Assembly: GCF_036346615.1 (NCBI RefSeq)
Contig: NZ_CP107836.1
Coordinates: 3,348,001 to 3,412,000 of the forward strand
From: Streptomyces sp. NBC_00523
Lineage (GTDB): Bacteria > Actinomycetota > Actinomycetes > Streptomycetales > Streptomycetaceae
Direction of reading: 5' to 3'
DNA length: 64,000 nucleotides
How positions within the stretch are numbered: position 1 is the first letter of the stretch; the number at the start of each line of letters is the position of its first letter. The position numbers and the translations under genes were made by a program. Of the stretch, positions 50,625 to 59,500 are shown in pieces. The notes under the pieces were generated by a model. The model had not been told where the DNA came from, made no database searches, and worked only from the letters and a program-made list of their open reading frames with translations.

Positions 50625-51281
50625 TTACGCCTTCTTGCTGGCGGACGCGGAGGGAGACGCTTCCTTCGACGGCTCAATCGAAGGCTTGGACGAGGGCTCG
50701 GAGTCGTCCGACGATCCGCCCGAGGGAGACGCCGAGGCGGTCGGCTTCTGGCAGCCCTCCTGCTTGGCCATCGCGGTGCCGACCTCGCCGGACTGGAGCT
50801 TCTGCAGCGCCTGGTCACCGCTGGTGCTGATCTTGTTCAGCTCCTCCGCGATGCTCTTGAGTCCGTCGGCGAACTTGCCCTGGTCCTTCGTCTCCAGGTC
50901 GTCGACCTTCTCCTGGAGCTTCGCGTAGGCCGCGGAGGAGGCGTTGAGCTCCTTCACCGCCTCCTTCTGCGTGGTCTCGCCGTCGTCCACCGGCGGCGGA
51001 CCCGCCGATTCGACGGCCGAGCCCAGCGCCTTGTACGCCTGCGAGATCTGCTGGAAGGCTGCGGAGTCGGTCTTCTGGACGTCCGCGGGCTTGCTGTTGT
51101 CGGAGGTCTGCTGCTGGATGGACGCGTTGGCGTTCGCGATCTTCTGCAGCTGCGGCTGAACCTGGTCGCAGACCTTCTTCGCCCAGTCGTTCACCTTGTC
51201 GTCGCTGTCGTCGCTGCAGCCCGACAGTGCCAGTACGAGTACCGCACCGCCGGACAGCGCGGCTGCAAGCTTCTTGTTCAC
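50625..51281 (-). CDS. Small secreted lipoprotein with coiled-coil body
   Basis: A 218-residue protein with a textbook lipobox (LSGC, Cys22) after a basic start and hydrophobic core. The mature part is helical and Gln/Lys/Asp-rich (about 30-165), with one further cysteine pair candidate (VCDQVQP and EGCQKP), and ends in a Ser/Pro/Glu/Lys-rich tail. The function is unknown. GTG at 51281 has GGAAGGGA about 9 bases upstream. It lies 269 bases after the anti-sigma gene, ending with a strong terminator. Confidence 0.8.
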   Translation of the reverse strand: MNKKLAAALSGGAVLVLALSGCSDDSDDKVNDWAKKVCDQVQPQLQKIANANASIQQQTSDNSKPADVQKTDSAAFQQISQAYKALGSAVESAGPPPVDDGETTQKEAVKELNASSAAYAKLQEKVDDLETKDQGKFADGLKSIAEELNKISTSGDQALQKLQSGEVGTAMAKQEGCQKPTASASPSGGSSDDSEPSSKPSIEPSKEASPSASASKKA

Positions 51282-51550
51282 CGGTTTGGTCCCTTCCAAG
51301 GCTCTCGGCCCCGGAACTTACACGCCGAACGCCCTCCATCCGGGTGCCAGGCGTCCGATAGGCAGGCTTTTGCAGCCATTTGCACCAAGGGAAATGAGGG
51401 ATACGCAACTCACCCGGACAGCCCTCACCGAGGTGAACACGCGAACGATTCTTCACTCTCGCGGGAGACCGACGGGGCGGACGCGGCGTCAGAACGACCC
51501 TCTGGGAAGAGAACTGAGCGCGCGTCGTTCGGGACGTGCGTCGGCACCGC

Positions 51551-52012
51551 TCAGGGAAGAACGGCGACCGGCGTCTTCGGCCAGCTCATCCGGATGACCC
51601 CGCCCTCCGCACCGGACCTGACCTCCACGTCGTCGACGAGGCCGCTGATGACCGCGAGGCCCATCTCGTCCTCCTCGTCGGCCTCGGCCTCATCGGGTCC
51701 TCCGCCGGAGGTGCCGCCTCGCCCGGAGACCCCGCCGGGAACGGAGCCATCGGCGCCGGGGCCCGGCACCTCGTCCCCGACCTCGATGGCGAAGGTCTTC
51801 TCCTCCTCGATCAGGCGGACCGTGACGGGAGCCGTGATGCCGTGGCTGCGGTGCAGGCCGACGGCGCGGCTGCACGCCTCGCCCACGGCGAGGCGGACCT
51901 CGTCAAGCACGGCCTCGTCCACTCCGGCCCTGCGCGCCACGGCCGCCGCCACGAGACGGGCGGTCCTGACGTGTTCGGGCTGGGCGCTGAAGCGGAGTTC
52001 AACGGTGGCCAT
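51551..52012 (-). CDS. Anti-sigma factor, RsbW-like histidine-kinase-type ATPase
   Basis: A 153-residue GHKL-fold serine kinase/anti-sigma protein. The N box is DEVRLAVGEACSRAVGLH and the G1-like motif lies in EEDEMGLAVISGLVDDVEV. A glycine/glutamate-rich insertion (about 80-115) separates them. It is the downstream partner of BldG: such proteins bind sigma factors and are displaced, and phosphorylate the antagonist. ATG at 52012 follows GAGGGGGATCGC. The frame upstream to 52420 is not coding. Confidence 0.85.
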   Translation of the reverse strand: MATVELRFSAQPEHVRTARLVAAAVARRAGVDEAVLDEVRLAVGEACSRAVGLHRSHGITAPVTVRLIEEEKTFAIEVGDEVPGPGADGSVPGGVSGRGGTSGGGPDEAEADEEDEMGLAVISGLVDDVEVRSGAEGGVIRMSWPKTPVAVLP

Positions 52013-52317
52013 GCGATCCCCCTCGAACGTACGTATGTGCATGCCAGGGACAGGCCGCGCGACCCGAAGCCCCGGCTCCCTCTGGGGACCCTGGCTCCCG
52101 GCGCCGAGCGGACTCTCCCGGACGGATCGGGCGGCTGACGAACAACAGCTGACAAATAAATCGGCCACGGCCGCCGACCGGGTGATCCCGGCAGCCCGCT
52201 GCACGCCCCACCGGCCACGGCGGGACAGGGACTGCCACCCCGGCAGGCTCCCTGCGGAGCCGCCGCGGGCGGGCCGCCGCCGGACCGGCACGAACCGGCC
52301 CGGCGCCGGGCCGGACG
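52013..52317. other. Intergenic region between bldG and the anti-sigma gene
   Basis: 305 bases with no credible gene. An AT-rich island (52140-52165, containing GACAAATAAATCGG) stands out in otherwise very GC-rich sequence and could hold a promoter for the anti-sigma gene. Overlapping GCCGGxCCGG inverted repeats near 52295-52318 directly after the bldG stop could form an attenuating hairpin. Confidence 0.4.
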
Positions 52318-52671
52318 TCAGTCGGTGGCCGCGACGGCCTCGTCGACCGTGGTGTGGATCGGGAACACCTTGGTCAGACCGGTGATCCGGAAAATCTTGA
52401 GAATGCGCTCCTGGTTGCACACCAGGCGCAGCGAGCCCTCATGGGCCCGCACCCGCTTCAGGCCGCCCACGAGCACGCCGAGGCCGGTGGAGTCGAGGAA
52501 GTCGACGCCTTCCATGTCGACAACCAGGTGGTAGCTGCCGTCATTCACCAACTCGACCAACTGCTCGCGCAGCTTGGGCGCGGTATACACATCAATCTCG
52601 CCACCGACCTCGACGACCGTACGGTCGCCACCAGGGCCGGACACATTGCGAGTCGACAAGGACAGGTCCAC
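52318..52671 (-). CDS. bldG: Anti-anti-sigma factor BldG
   Basis: A 117-residue SpoIIAA/STAS-domain antagonist. The phosphorylatable serine lies in [14 protein letters not shown] (Ser61 in this numbering), and [28 protein letters not shown] and [10 protein letters not shown] match BldG closely. In S. coelicolor BldG controls aerial growth and antibiotic production by releasing sigma factors from anti-sigma proteins when dephosphorylated. The reading starts with a GTG after GGAGGA; published BldG is four residues shorter, which would need a TTG at codon 5. The helicase gene is divergent, 78 bases away. Confidence 0.95.
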   Translation of the reverse strand: MDLSLSTRNVSGPGGDRTVVEVGGEIDVYTAPKLREQLVELVNDGSYHLVVDMEGVDFLDSTGLGVLVGGLKRVRAHEGSLRLVCNQERILKIFRITGLTKVFPIHTTVDEAVAATD

Positions 52672-52749
52672 GGATCCTCCAGCACCTTGCTATCGAGCGG
52701 TCGCCCCTCGGTCTCCCCGACGGAGCCGGGGGACGGATCGCCAGCCGCG

Positions 52750-55497
52750 ATGGCATTCAATCACTTACCGGCAGCCATGCACGACGCCTTCGGACCATTG
52801 TCCGCCTCGCCAGTGACACACTCGGTGCCGATGGCCAAGAATCAACGCCCCAGTCGACCCCCGGGGAGTGGGGGCTCCCGCCCCTCTCCCGACATGGTCC
52901 TCGACCGGCTCGCCGCAGGGGCGGGCCGGTCCGCGCGCATCACTCATACGGAGCACTTGCCCCCGCGCGCGGGAACCCATGCAGTCTGGCCCGATCGCAT
53001 CCGTCCGGAAGTGATCGCCGCCATCCATAAGGCCGGCATCGACCACCCCTGGGCCCATCAGGCGGCCGCCGCGGAGCACGCGCTGGACGGCACGTCGGTC
53101 GTGATCGCCACCGGAACGGCGTCCGGCAAGTCCCTGGCCTACCTCGCCCCGGTCCTCAGCGCCCTCCTGGACGGCTCCGAAGCCCCGAACGGGCGCGGCG
53201 CCACCGCTCTCTACCTCTCCCCCACCAAGGCCCTGGCCGCCGATCAGCGACGCTCGGTCAAGGCACTCGCGGCCCCGCTGGGCAACGGCATCCGGCCCGC
53301 CGTCTTCGACGGCGACACGCCGGTCGAGGAACGCGAGTGGGTGCGCCAGTACGCCAACTACGTCCTCACCAACCCCGACATGCTGCACCGGGGCATCCTC
53401 CCGTCACACCCCCGCTGGTCCTCCTTCCTGCGCTCCCTGCGCTATGTCGTCATCGACGAGTGCCACACCTACCGGGGTGTCTTCGGCTCCCACGTCGCCC
53501 AGGTGGTGCGCCGGCTCCGCCGTCTCTGCGCCCGCTACGGCTCCGATCCCGTCTTCCTCCTCGCTTCCGCCACCTCCGCCGAGCCCGCCCTCGCGGCCGG
53601 CCGCCTCACCGGCCTCCCCGTCACGGAGGTGGCCGACGACGCCTCCCCGCGCGGCGAACTGGTCTTCGCCCTGTGGGAACCCCCGCTGACCGAGCTGCAC
53701 GGCGAGAAGGGGGCTCCCGTACGCCGTACCGCCACGGCCGAGACCGCCGACCTGCTCACCGACCTGACCGTCCAGGGCGTCCGCTCGGTCGCCTTCGTAC
53801 GCTCCCGACGCGGCGCCGAGCTGATCTCCGTCATCGCCAAGGAGCGCCTCGCCGAGGTCGACCGCACCCTGCCGTCCCGGGTCGCCGCCTACCGCGGGGG
53901 GTACCTCCCCGAGGAACGCCGCGCCCTGGAACGCGCCCTGCACTCCGGCAGCCTCCTGGGCCTCGCCGCCACCACCGCCCTCGAACTCGGCATCGATGTG
54001 TCCGGGCTGGACGCCGTCGTCATATCCGGCTACCCGGGGACGAGGGCGTCCCTCTGGCAGCAGGCGGGCCGGGCCGGGCGGGCGGGTCAGGGCGCCCTCG
54101 CCATCCTGGTGGCCCGCGACGATCCGCTCGACACCTTCCTCGTCCACCACCCCGAGGCCCTGTTCGAGCAGCCCGTGGAGTCGACCGTCCTGGACCCGGA
54201 CAACCCGTACGTCCTCGCACCCCACCTCTGCGCCGCCGCCGCGGAGCTGCCGCTCACCGAGAACGACCTCCCGCTCTTCGGCCCGGCCGCAGCCGGACTC
54301 CTCCCCCAGCTGGAAACCGCCAGGCTGCTCCGCAAACGGCCGTCGGGCTGGCACTGGACCCGGCGTGAGCGGGCCGCCGACCTCACCGACATCCGGGGCG
54401 AGGGCGGCCGCCCCGTCCAGATCGTGGAAGAGGGCACCGGCCGGCTGCTGGGCACCGTGGACGAGTCCGCCGCCCACAGCGCCGTGCACGAGGGCGCCGT
54501 CCACCTCCACCAGGGCCGCACCTACCTGGTCCGCAAACTGGACCTGGAGGACTCCGTGGCCCTGGTCGAACAGGCCGACCCGCCGTACTCGACCACCGCC
54601 CGCGACACCACCTCCATCGCCGTCCTGGACACCGACACCGAGATCCCCTGGGGGGACGGCCGCCTCTGCTACGGGTCCGTCGAAGTCACCAACCAGGTCG
54701 TCTCCTTCCTCCGCCGCAGACTGATCTCCGGCGAGGTGCTCGGCGAGACCAAGCTGGACCTGCCGCCCCGCACCCTGCGCACCCGAGCCGTCTGGTGGAC
54801 GGTGACCGAGGACCAGCTCGACGCCGCCCGGATCAACCCCGAGATCCTCGGCGGCGCGCTCCACGCCGCCGAGCACGCCTCGATCGGCATGCTGCCGCTC
54901 TTCGCCACCTGCGACCGCTGGGACATCGGCGGGGTGTCCGTCCCGCTGCATCCCGACACCCTGCTGCCCACGGTCTTCGTGTACGACGGCCACCCGGGCG
55001 GCACCGGATTCGCCGAGCGCGCCTTCCACACCGCCCGCGAGTGGCTGTCCGCCACGCGCCTGGCCATCGCGTCCTGTGAGTGCGACGCGGGCTGCCCGTC
55101 CTGCATCCAGTCCCCCAAGTGCGGCAACGGCAACGACCCCTTGCACAAACGAGGCGCCGTCCGCCTCCTCACGGAACTCCTCCGCTCCGCTCCGGGCGGG
55201 GAGACGGGCGAGGCGGTCGGAGCGGTCGGGGCCGACGAGCCGGGGGATGCGGTGGAGGGCCAGGAGGGTGCGCTGGGGGGCCTCGGCGGGGCGGACCGGG
55301 GGCCCGGCGGGGCGGCCCAGCAGCCGGGCAGGGCGCCCCAGGGGCCTGGCGTTCCGCCGGAGAACCGGGGCGCTACGGCGGAGGGCCCGGGCCACCCGGC
55401 TGAATCCGGTCCGGGCCACCGCGCTGATCCCGGCCCGCCCGGGGCGGCGGCACGCCCGCCGGAGGAACAACCTCCGCCGGCCCCGCCCGGGACCTGA
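52750..55497 (+). CDS. DEAD/DEAH-box helicase with DUF1998 zinc-binding C-terminus (YprA/MrfA-like)
   Basis: A 915-residue SF2 helicase. Motif I is ATGTASGKSLAYL, motif Ia LSPTKALAADQ, motif II DECHT, motif III ASATSA; the C-terminal core has TTALELGIDVSGLDAVV and QQAGRAGRAGQGALA. A DUF1998 region with four cysteines (CECDAGCPSCIQSPKCG) follows, then a Gly/Pro-rich tail (about 820-915). Relatives such as MrfA repair mitomycin-damaged DNA. The ATG at 52750 has no clear ribosome site; a later ATG near 52831 is possible. The tail overlaps the convergent Rv3654c-like gene by 125 bases. Confidence 0.9.
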   Translation: MAFNHLPAAMHDAFGPLSASPVTHSVPMAKNQRPSRPPGSGGSRPSPDMVLDRLAAGAGRSARITHTEHLPPRAGTHAVWPDRIRPEVIAAIHKAGIDHPWAHQAAAAEHALDGTSVVIATGTASGKSLAYLAPVLSALLDGSEAPNGRGATALYLSPTKALAADQRRSVKALAAPLGNGIRPAVFDGDTPVEEREWVRQYANYVLTNPDMLHRGILPSHPRWSSFLRSLRYVVIDECHTYRGVFGSHVAQVVRRLRRLCARYGSDPVFLLASATSAEPALAAGRLTGLPVTEVADDASPRGELVFALWEPPLTELHGEKGAPVRRTATAETADLLTDLTVQGVRSVAFVRSRRGAELISVIAKERLAEVDRTLPSRVAAYRGGYLPEERRALERALHSGSLLGLAATTALELGIDVSGLDAVVISGYPGTRASLWQQAGRAGRAGQGALAILVARDDPLDTFLVHHPEALFEQPVESTVLDPDNPYVLAPHLCAAAAELPLTENDLPLFGPAAAGLLPQLETARLLRKRPSGWHWTRRERAADLTDIRGEGGRPVQIVEEGTGRLLGTVDESAAHSAVHEGAVHLHQGRTYLVRKLDLEDSVALVEQADPPYSTTARDTTSIAVLDTDTEIPWGDGRLCYGSVEVTNQVVSFLRRRLISGEVLGETKLDLPPRTLRTRAVWWTVTEDQLDAARINPEILGGALHAAEHASIGMLPLFATCDRWDIGGVSVPLHPDTLLPTVFVYDGHPGGTGFAERAFHTAREWLSATRLAIASCECDAGCPSCIQSPKCGNGNDPLHKRGAVRLLTELLRSAPGGETGEAVGAVGADEPGDAVEGQEGALGGLGGADRGPGGAAQQPGRAPQGPGVPPENRGATAEGPGHPAESGPGHRADPGPPGAAARPPEEQPPPAPPGT

Positions 55498-55864
55498 CCT
55501 CCGGCGCGTACGGCCCGAACCGCACCCGGGCCGTCACATCGGCAACCTCCCCCAGCACCGCGCACCGCACCACCTCCGCCCCCTGCGCCCTGGCCACCTC
55601 CTCGGCCGACGCGCAGGCTCGCTCCATGCCTTCCAGCGCCCGGTCCGCCGCCGCCAGCGCCGCCAGGTCGGCCGCGCCCCCGGCCCGGTGCCGAGCGGCC
55701 ACCACCTGCCCGAGCGCCAGGACGACCGCGAACACGGTGCACAACGTCGTCGTGGTCACCGCCGCCCAAACGGTCGCCAGCCCCTGATCCCCCACCGGCA
55801 TCCGACGCCGCCCCCACCACCGGACCGGAGCCCCGACCCACCGGCACCGACGCCGCCCCCTCAC
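55373..55864 (-). CDS. Rv3654c-family TadE-like secreted protein
   Basis: A 163-residue protein. GDQGLATVWAAVTTTTLCTVFAVV forms the single membrane helix (about 26-48), then AARHRAGGAADLAALAAAD, diagnostic for the Rv3654c/TadE-like helicase-adjacent family, and a short exported domain with two cysteines. The GTG at 55864 overlaps the TadE stop (GTGA); an ATG at 55801 (MPVGDQG) would remove an arginine-rich leader. It is the last gene of the second Tad operon and its 3' third overlaps the helicase tail. Confidence 0.75.
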   Translation of the reverse strand: MRGRRRCRWVGAPVRWWGRRRMPVGDQGLATVWAAVTTTTLCTVFAVVLALGQVVAARHRAGGAADLAALAAADRALEGMERACASAEEVARAQGAEVVRCAVLGEVADVTARVRFGPYAPEVRSRAGPAEVVPPAGVPPPRAGRDQRGGPDRIQPGGPGPPP

Positions 55865-56361
55865 CGGCCGGGCCCTTCCACCGCCGGGTCCGGCGCGCCC
55901 GCGGCGGACCCGGCAGCAGGCACCGGGGCGTCCTCAGCCGCAGCCGCCGCCTCCGCTCTCAGCGTCACGGCGAGGCGCCCGGGCCCGGGCGTCGGAGCGG
56001 TCACCGTCACCCGCCACAGCTCTCCGGCCCGCTCCACCTCGACCGAAGCCCCGCCGGGCGCGGCGGAAAGAACGGCTTCCCGCACCTGGGGCGCCGGCTC
56101 CGAACGGGCTGCGGCACGAGCACCGGCCCGGGCCGCGTCCACACAGCGAATCTGGGCCGACGCGGCCATCAGCGCCCACAGCAGGGCCAGGGCGAACACC
56201 GCCAGCACCGGGATCACCATGGCGGCCTCCGCCGTCACCGCTCCCCGATCACCGAACCTCCTGCCGCCCGGCACAGCGCCCCCGCACCGTCCGTCCTCTC
56301 GTCCCGCCTGGCCTCCAAGCCCGGCCCCTGCCACCGCCGCAACGGCCTCAGAACTTCGCAT
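55861..56361 (-). CDS. TadE-family pseudopilin
   Basis: A 166-residue protein with the RGAVTAEAAMVIPVLAVFALALLW helix (about 40-65) and CVDAARAGARAAARSE, the usual actinobacterial TadE pattern, followed by a short exported domain. Glu45 in TAEAAM corresponds to the conserved TadE glutamate. The first 35 residues are Gly/Ala-rich and poorly conserved in type. ATG 56361 lies inside the end of the DUF4244 gene (14-base overlap). Confidence 0.8.
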   Translation of the reverse strand: MRSSEAVAAVAGAGLGGQAGREDGRCGGAVPGGRRFGDRGAVTAEAAMVIPVLAVFALALLWALMAASAQIRCVDAARAGARAAARSEPAPQVREAVLSAAPGGASVEVERAGELWRVTVTAPTPGPGRLAVTLRAEAAAAAEDAPVPAAGSAAGAPDPAVEGPGR

Positions 56362-56554
56362 CGAGCGCGCCCTTCAGCAGCGACTGCAGCTGGGACATCA
56401 CCGCCGCACTGGTGACGACCTTGTAGAGCACGGCAGCGAACGCACAGGCCGCGATCGTGCCCACTGCGTACTCGGACGTCGTCATTCCGCTGTCGGCCCG
56501 GGACCGTGCGAGACGGACCACGGACCGCGTCCAGTTCTTGATCTTGCGCATCAC
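56348..56554 (-). CDS. DUF4244 Flp-like pilin
   Basis: A 68-residue protein with a basic leader, then SGMTTSEYAVGTIAACAFAAVLYK: glycine followed by MTTSE, with glutamate at +5, the type IV prepilin cleavage pattern, and a single hydrophobic helix. It is the probable major pilin of the second Tad locus. The start is GTG 56554 or ATG 56551. The region GGGGGTTTGAAGTGATG that carries the ribosome site and start is duplicated in tandem (56550-56581), so two ribosome site/ATG pairs exist, but only the inner one continues in frame. Confidence 0.85.
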   Translation of the reverse strand: MMRKIKNWTRSVVRLARSRADSGMTTSEYAVGTIAACAFAAVLYKVVTSAAVMSQLQSLLKGALDAKF

Positions 56555-56581
56555 TTCAAACCCCCATCACTTCAAACCCCC
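56550..56581. repeat. Exact 16-bp tandem duplication over the pilin start site
   Basis: Two abutting identical 16-bp units (ATCACTTCAAACCCCC on the plus strand) at 56550-56565 and 56566-56581. On the coding strand each unit reads GGGGGTTTGAAGTGAT, covering the ribosome site and the beginning of the start codon of the DUF4244 pilin. Confidence 0.9.
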
Positions 56582-56637
56582 GATACATCGGTTACGTACA
56601 ACACGGCTGAACTGCTCTTACGTCTTGGCCTTCCGGA

Positions 56638-57474
56638 CTACGCCGGCTGGAGCAGGCCCCCGGCCAGCCCGATCACCACGGGCGCCACCCCCACCGCCAG
56701 GAACGCGGGAAGGAAGCAGAGCCCCACGGGCGCGGTGACCATCACGGCGGCCCTCTGCGCCCGCGCCACGGCCGCCCTTGCCCGCTCGGCCCGCAGTGCC
56801 TCGGCGATCCGGGCCACCGGCTCCGCCGCCGGGGCCCCGGTCGAGCCCGCCCGGTCCAGGCAGCCGGCCAGGGCGGCCGCCCCCGGTATCCCGCCGAACC
56901 TCCCCCAGGCGACGGCCGGGTCTCCGCCGAGCCGGATCTCCGCCGCGGTCCGGGCGAGCTGATCGCCCACCGGACCGCCCAGGGACTCCCCCACCGCCTG
57001 GGCCGCCTCCACCGGGCCGGCACCGGCGGAGAGGCAGGCCGCCAGCAGGTCCGCCGCCATGGGGAGTTGCCGAACGGTCTCCGCCGTTCGGGCCTTGCTC
57101 TCGGCGGCGAGGAGCGAGGCGTGTCCGAGCCTCTGCCGCTGCCACCGCCGCGCACCGCAGGCCGAAGCCAGGCCGACCGCCCATCCCGCCAGGCCGCCCA
57201 CGAGGAACCACCCGGTCAGCACGACCGCCGACAACACCGCCCACTGCCGGACCGGGCCGACGGAGGCCATCCGGCCCACCCGAGGCCCGGACCGGAACGG
57301 CCCCGTCCAGACCCCGGGAACCGCCGGTCCCACCGCCAGAAGCCGCTCGCCCCGACGCCGTACCCGCCGACCGACCTGCCGCCGCGCCAGAGGAAGAACC
57401 ACGCGCGAGTGGAGGCACAACGCAACCCCAACGGCCTCCGCCGCCTGGACCATCCCGCCGGCCGAAGCGCTCAT
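56638..57474 (-). CDS. Type II secretion F domain protein, TadC-like (second locus)
   Basis: A 278-residue platform protein with helices near 75-105 and 245-275 and the T2SSF domain between them (LPMAADLLAACLSAGAGPVEAAQAVG). It pairs with the upstream TadB-like protein. ATG at 57474 overlaps the TadB stop (ATGA); the frame upstream is a shadow of TadB. About 84 bases separate its stop from the pilin gene. Confidence 0.85.
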   Translation of the reverse strand: MSASAGGMVQAAEAVGVALCLHSRVVLPLARRQVGRRVRRRGERLLAVGPAVPGVWTGPFRSGPRVGRMASVGPVRQWAVLSAVVLTGWFLVGGLAGWAVGLASACGARRWQRQRLGHASLLAAESKARTAETVRQLPMAADLLAACLSAGAGPVEAAQAVGESLGGPVGDQLARTAAEIRLGGDPAVAWGRFGGIPGAAALAGCLDRAGSTGAPAAEPVARIAEALRAERARAAVARAQRAAVMVTAPVGLCFLPAFLAVGVAPVVIGLAGGLLQPA

Positions 57475-58355
57475 CCCGCTTCCCCCGCCCGGACGATGCG
57501 GGCAGCCCAGAAAAGACCGCACACCTCCAGCAGGAGGCCGGCCACCAGGCAGACGAGGCCGGCGGTGCTGTGCAGCAACACCCCCAACGGGTCCGCGCCC
57601 AGCGCGGCGCCGAGCCCCAGCCCGACCACGGGGAGGAGGGCGAGCACCGTGACCGTCGACCACGCCCCCGCGAGTTGCGCCCGCAGTTCGTCCCGCTGAC
57701 GGCGTTCGGCACGCAGAGCGCTTTCGAGCCGTCCCAGGCCCGCCGCGAGCCCGGCCCCGCTGCCCACCGCCACCCGCCAGCAGGCGGCCACCCCGGCCAA
57801 CCCGGCGAGCCCCGGTTCCCCCGCCGCCTGGACGAGAGCTCGCGGCACGTCGCCCCCGAACCGCGCGGCGGCCGACACCCGGAATCCGGCTTCGCCCATG
57901 ACGTCCGTGCCGCGCACCGCGACGAGCAGCGCCTCCCCCGGTTCGCGGCCGGCCCTGAGCTCGCCGACCAGCGCACCGCACAGGTCAACGACCCCGTTCG
58001 CCCGGGCCTCCTGTTCCTCGCGTGACCGCCTTTTCAGCAGCCATCTCCGTGCCAGCGGAACGGCGGCGGCCCCCGCGATCAACGGCAGTACGGACTGCCC
58101 GAGCACCGCCGGCACCGAAGCGACCGGGAGACACAGCCATTCCCACCGCCCACGCAGCCGCTTCTCGATCCGGCTGCGGACCCTCCACCACCTCTCCCCG
58201 GCCGGTGACCGCTCGCCCCCGTCGGTCAACAGCGCTCGCGCCCGGCGCAGCGGCCGACTGCGTCCGATCACCACCAGCCAGGCCGCCATCGCCGCGCACA
58301 GCGCCGCGGCGTGCACCACGTCCGGCACCCCGACGTGCGCCGACTCCACGGTCAC
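57471..58355 (-). CDS. Type II secretion F domain protein, TadB-like (second locus)
   Basis: A 294-residue membrane protein. An N-terminal helix (about 12-30) and a pair near 75-103 precede the T2SSF domain (VVDLCGALVGELRAGREPGEALL), with closing helices near 235-290. It is predicted to form the inner-membrane platform of the second Tad system. The GTG start overlaps the TadA stop (GTGA). Confidence 0.85.
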   Translation of the reverse strand: MTVESAHVGVPDVVHAAALCAAMAAWLVVIGRSRPLRRARALLTDGGERSPAGERWWRVRSRIEKRLRGRWEWLCLPVASVPAVLGQSVLPLIAGAAAVPLARRWLLKRRSREEQEARANGVVDLCGALVGELRAGREPGEALLVAVRGTDVMGEAGFRVSAAARFGGDVPRALVQAAGEPGLAGLAGVAACWRVAVGSGAGLAAGLGRLESALRAERRQRDELRAQLAGAWSTVTVLALLPVVGLGLGAALGADPLGVLLHSTAGLVCLVAGLLLEVCGLFWAARIVRAGEAG

Positions 58356-59500
58356 AGCGCACCCCCGATGAGCTCGCGCAGCCGCTCCCAGCCCCGCTCC
58401 CGCTCAAAGCCCGTGGTACCCCACCGCAACGCCGGAACAGTCAGTACCAGCCCGGCCACATCCCGCTCCAGCACATGGATGTCCGCGATCCGCCTGCGTC
58501 CCGTCCGGTCCCGTACGAGGTGGACCACGACCGACAGAGCCGCCGCCAACTGGCTGTGCAGCGCCAGCCGGTCCAGCCCCGCCGCGGTTCCGAGCGCTTC
58601 CAACCGTGCGGGGACGTGCCCGGCGGCATTGGCATGGACCGTTCCAGAGCCTCCCTCATGTCCCGTGTTGAGGGCGGCCAGGAGCTCGGTCACCTCACTT
58701 CCTCGCACCTCACCGACCACCAGCCGGTCGGGACGCATACGCAGGGCCTGTCGCACCAGGTCCCGAAGGGTCACCCGTCCGGCACCCTCCTGATTCGGAG
58801 GGCGCGACTCCAGCCGTACGACGTGCGGATGGTCCGGTCGCAGCTCTGCCGAGTCCTCGGCGAGCACGATCCGTTCGCGCTCCCCCACCGCACCCAGAAG
58901 GCTCGAAAGCAGGGTCGTCTTCCCCGCCCCCGTCCCGCCGCTGATCAGATAGGAGACCCTCGCCTCCACCAGGGCCCTCAGCACCCGGTCGCCTCCGGGC
59001 GGCACGGTCCCGGCCTCGACCAGCTCCGCCAGTGAGAAGGCCCGGGGCCTGACCACCCGCAGCGACAGGCACGTCGACCCGACCGATACCGGGGGAAGCA
59101 CGGCGTGCATTCGGGTGCCGTCCGGCAGCCTCGCGTCCACCCAGGGCCTGGCATCGTCCAGCCGGCGCCCCGCCACGGCGGCGAGCCGCTGGGCCAGCCT
59201 GCGGACCGCAGCCGCGTCCGCGAAGGTCACCTCGGTGAGTTCGAGTCCGCCGCCCCGGTCCACCCAGACCCTGTCGGGCGCGGACACCAGAACGTCCGTG
59301 ACATCGGGGTCGGCGAGGAGCGGTTCCAGCACCCCGGTCCCGATCAGCTCCCCCCTCAGTTCGTCCGCACGTCCGAGCACTTCAGCGGTACCGAGCAGAC
59401 GACCCTGGGCTCGCAGAGCGGCGGCGACCCCGGCCGGGGTCGGAGCAGTGCCGCTGGAGGCGAGCCGCTGCCTCACCGCATCAAGCAGCGCCTCGGTCAT
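58352..59500 (-). CDS. TadA/CpaF-family secretion ATPase (second locus)
   Basis: A 382-residue ATPase with canonical motifs: Walker [10 protein letters not shown] (188-196), Asp box [10 protein letters not shown], Walker [13 protein letters not shown] and His box [10 protein letters not shown]. It is shorter than the first-locus TadA and lacks its N-terminal extension. It powers assembly of the DUF4244 pilin fibre by inference. ATG overlaps the TadZ/Ssd stop (ATGA). Confidence 0.92.
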   Translation of the reverse strand: MTEALLDAVRQRLASSGTAPTPAGVAAALRAQGRLLGTAEVLGRADELRGELIGTGVLEPLLADPDVTDVLVSAPDRVWVDRGGGLELTEVTFADAAAVRRLAQRLAAVAGRRLDDARPWVDARLPDGTRMHAVLPPVSVGSTCLSLRVVRPRAFSLAELVEAGTVPPGGDRVLRALVEARVSYLISGGTGAGKTTLLSSLLGAVGERERIVLAEDSAELRPDHPHVVRLESRPPNQEGAGRVTLRDLVRQALRMRPDRLVVGEVRGSEVTELLAALNTGHEGGSGTVHANAAGHVPARLEALGTAAGLDRLALHSQLAAALSVVVHLVRDRTGRRRIADIHVLERDVAGLVLTVPALRWGTTGFERERGWERLRELIGGAL

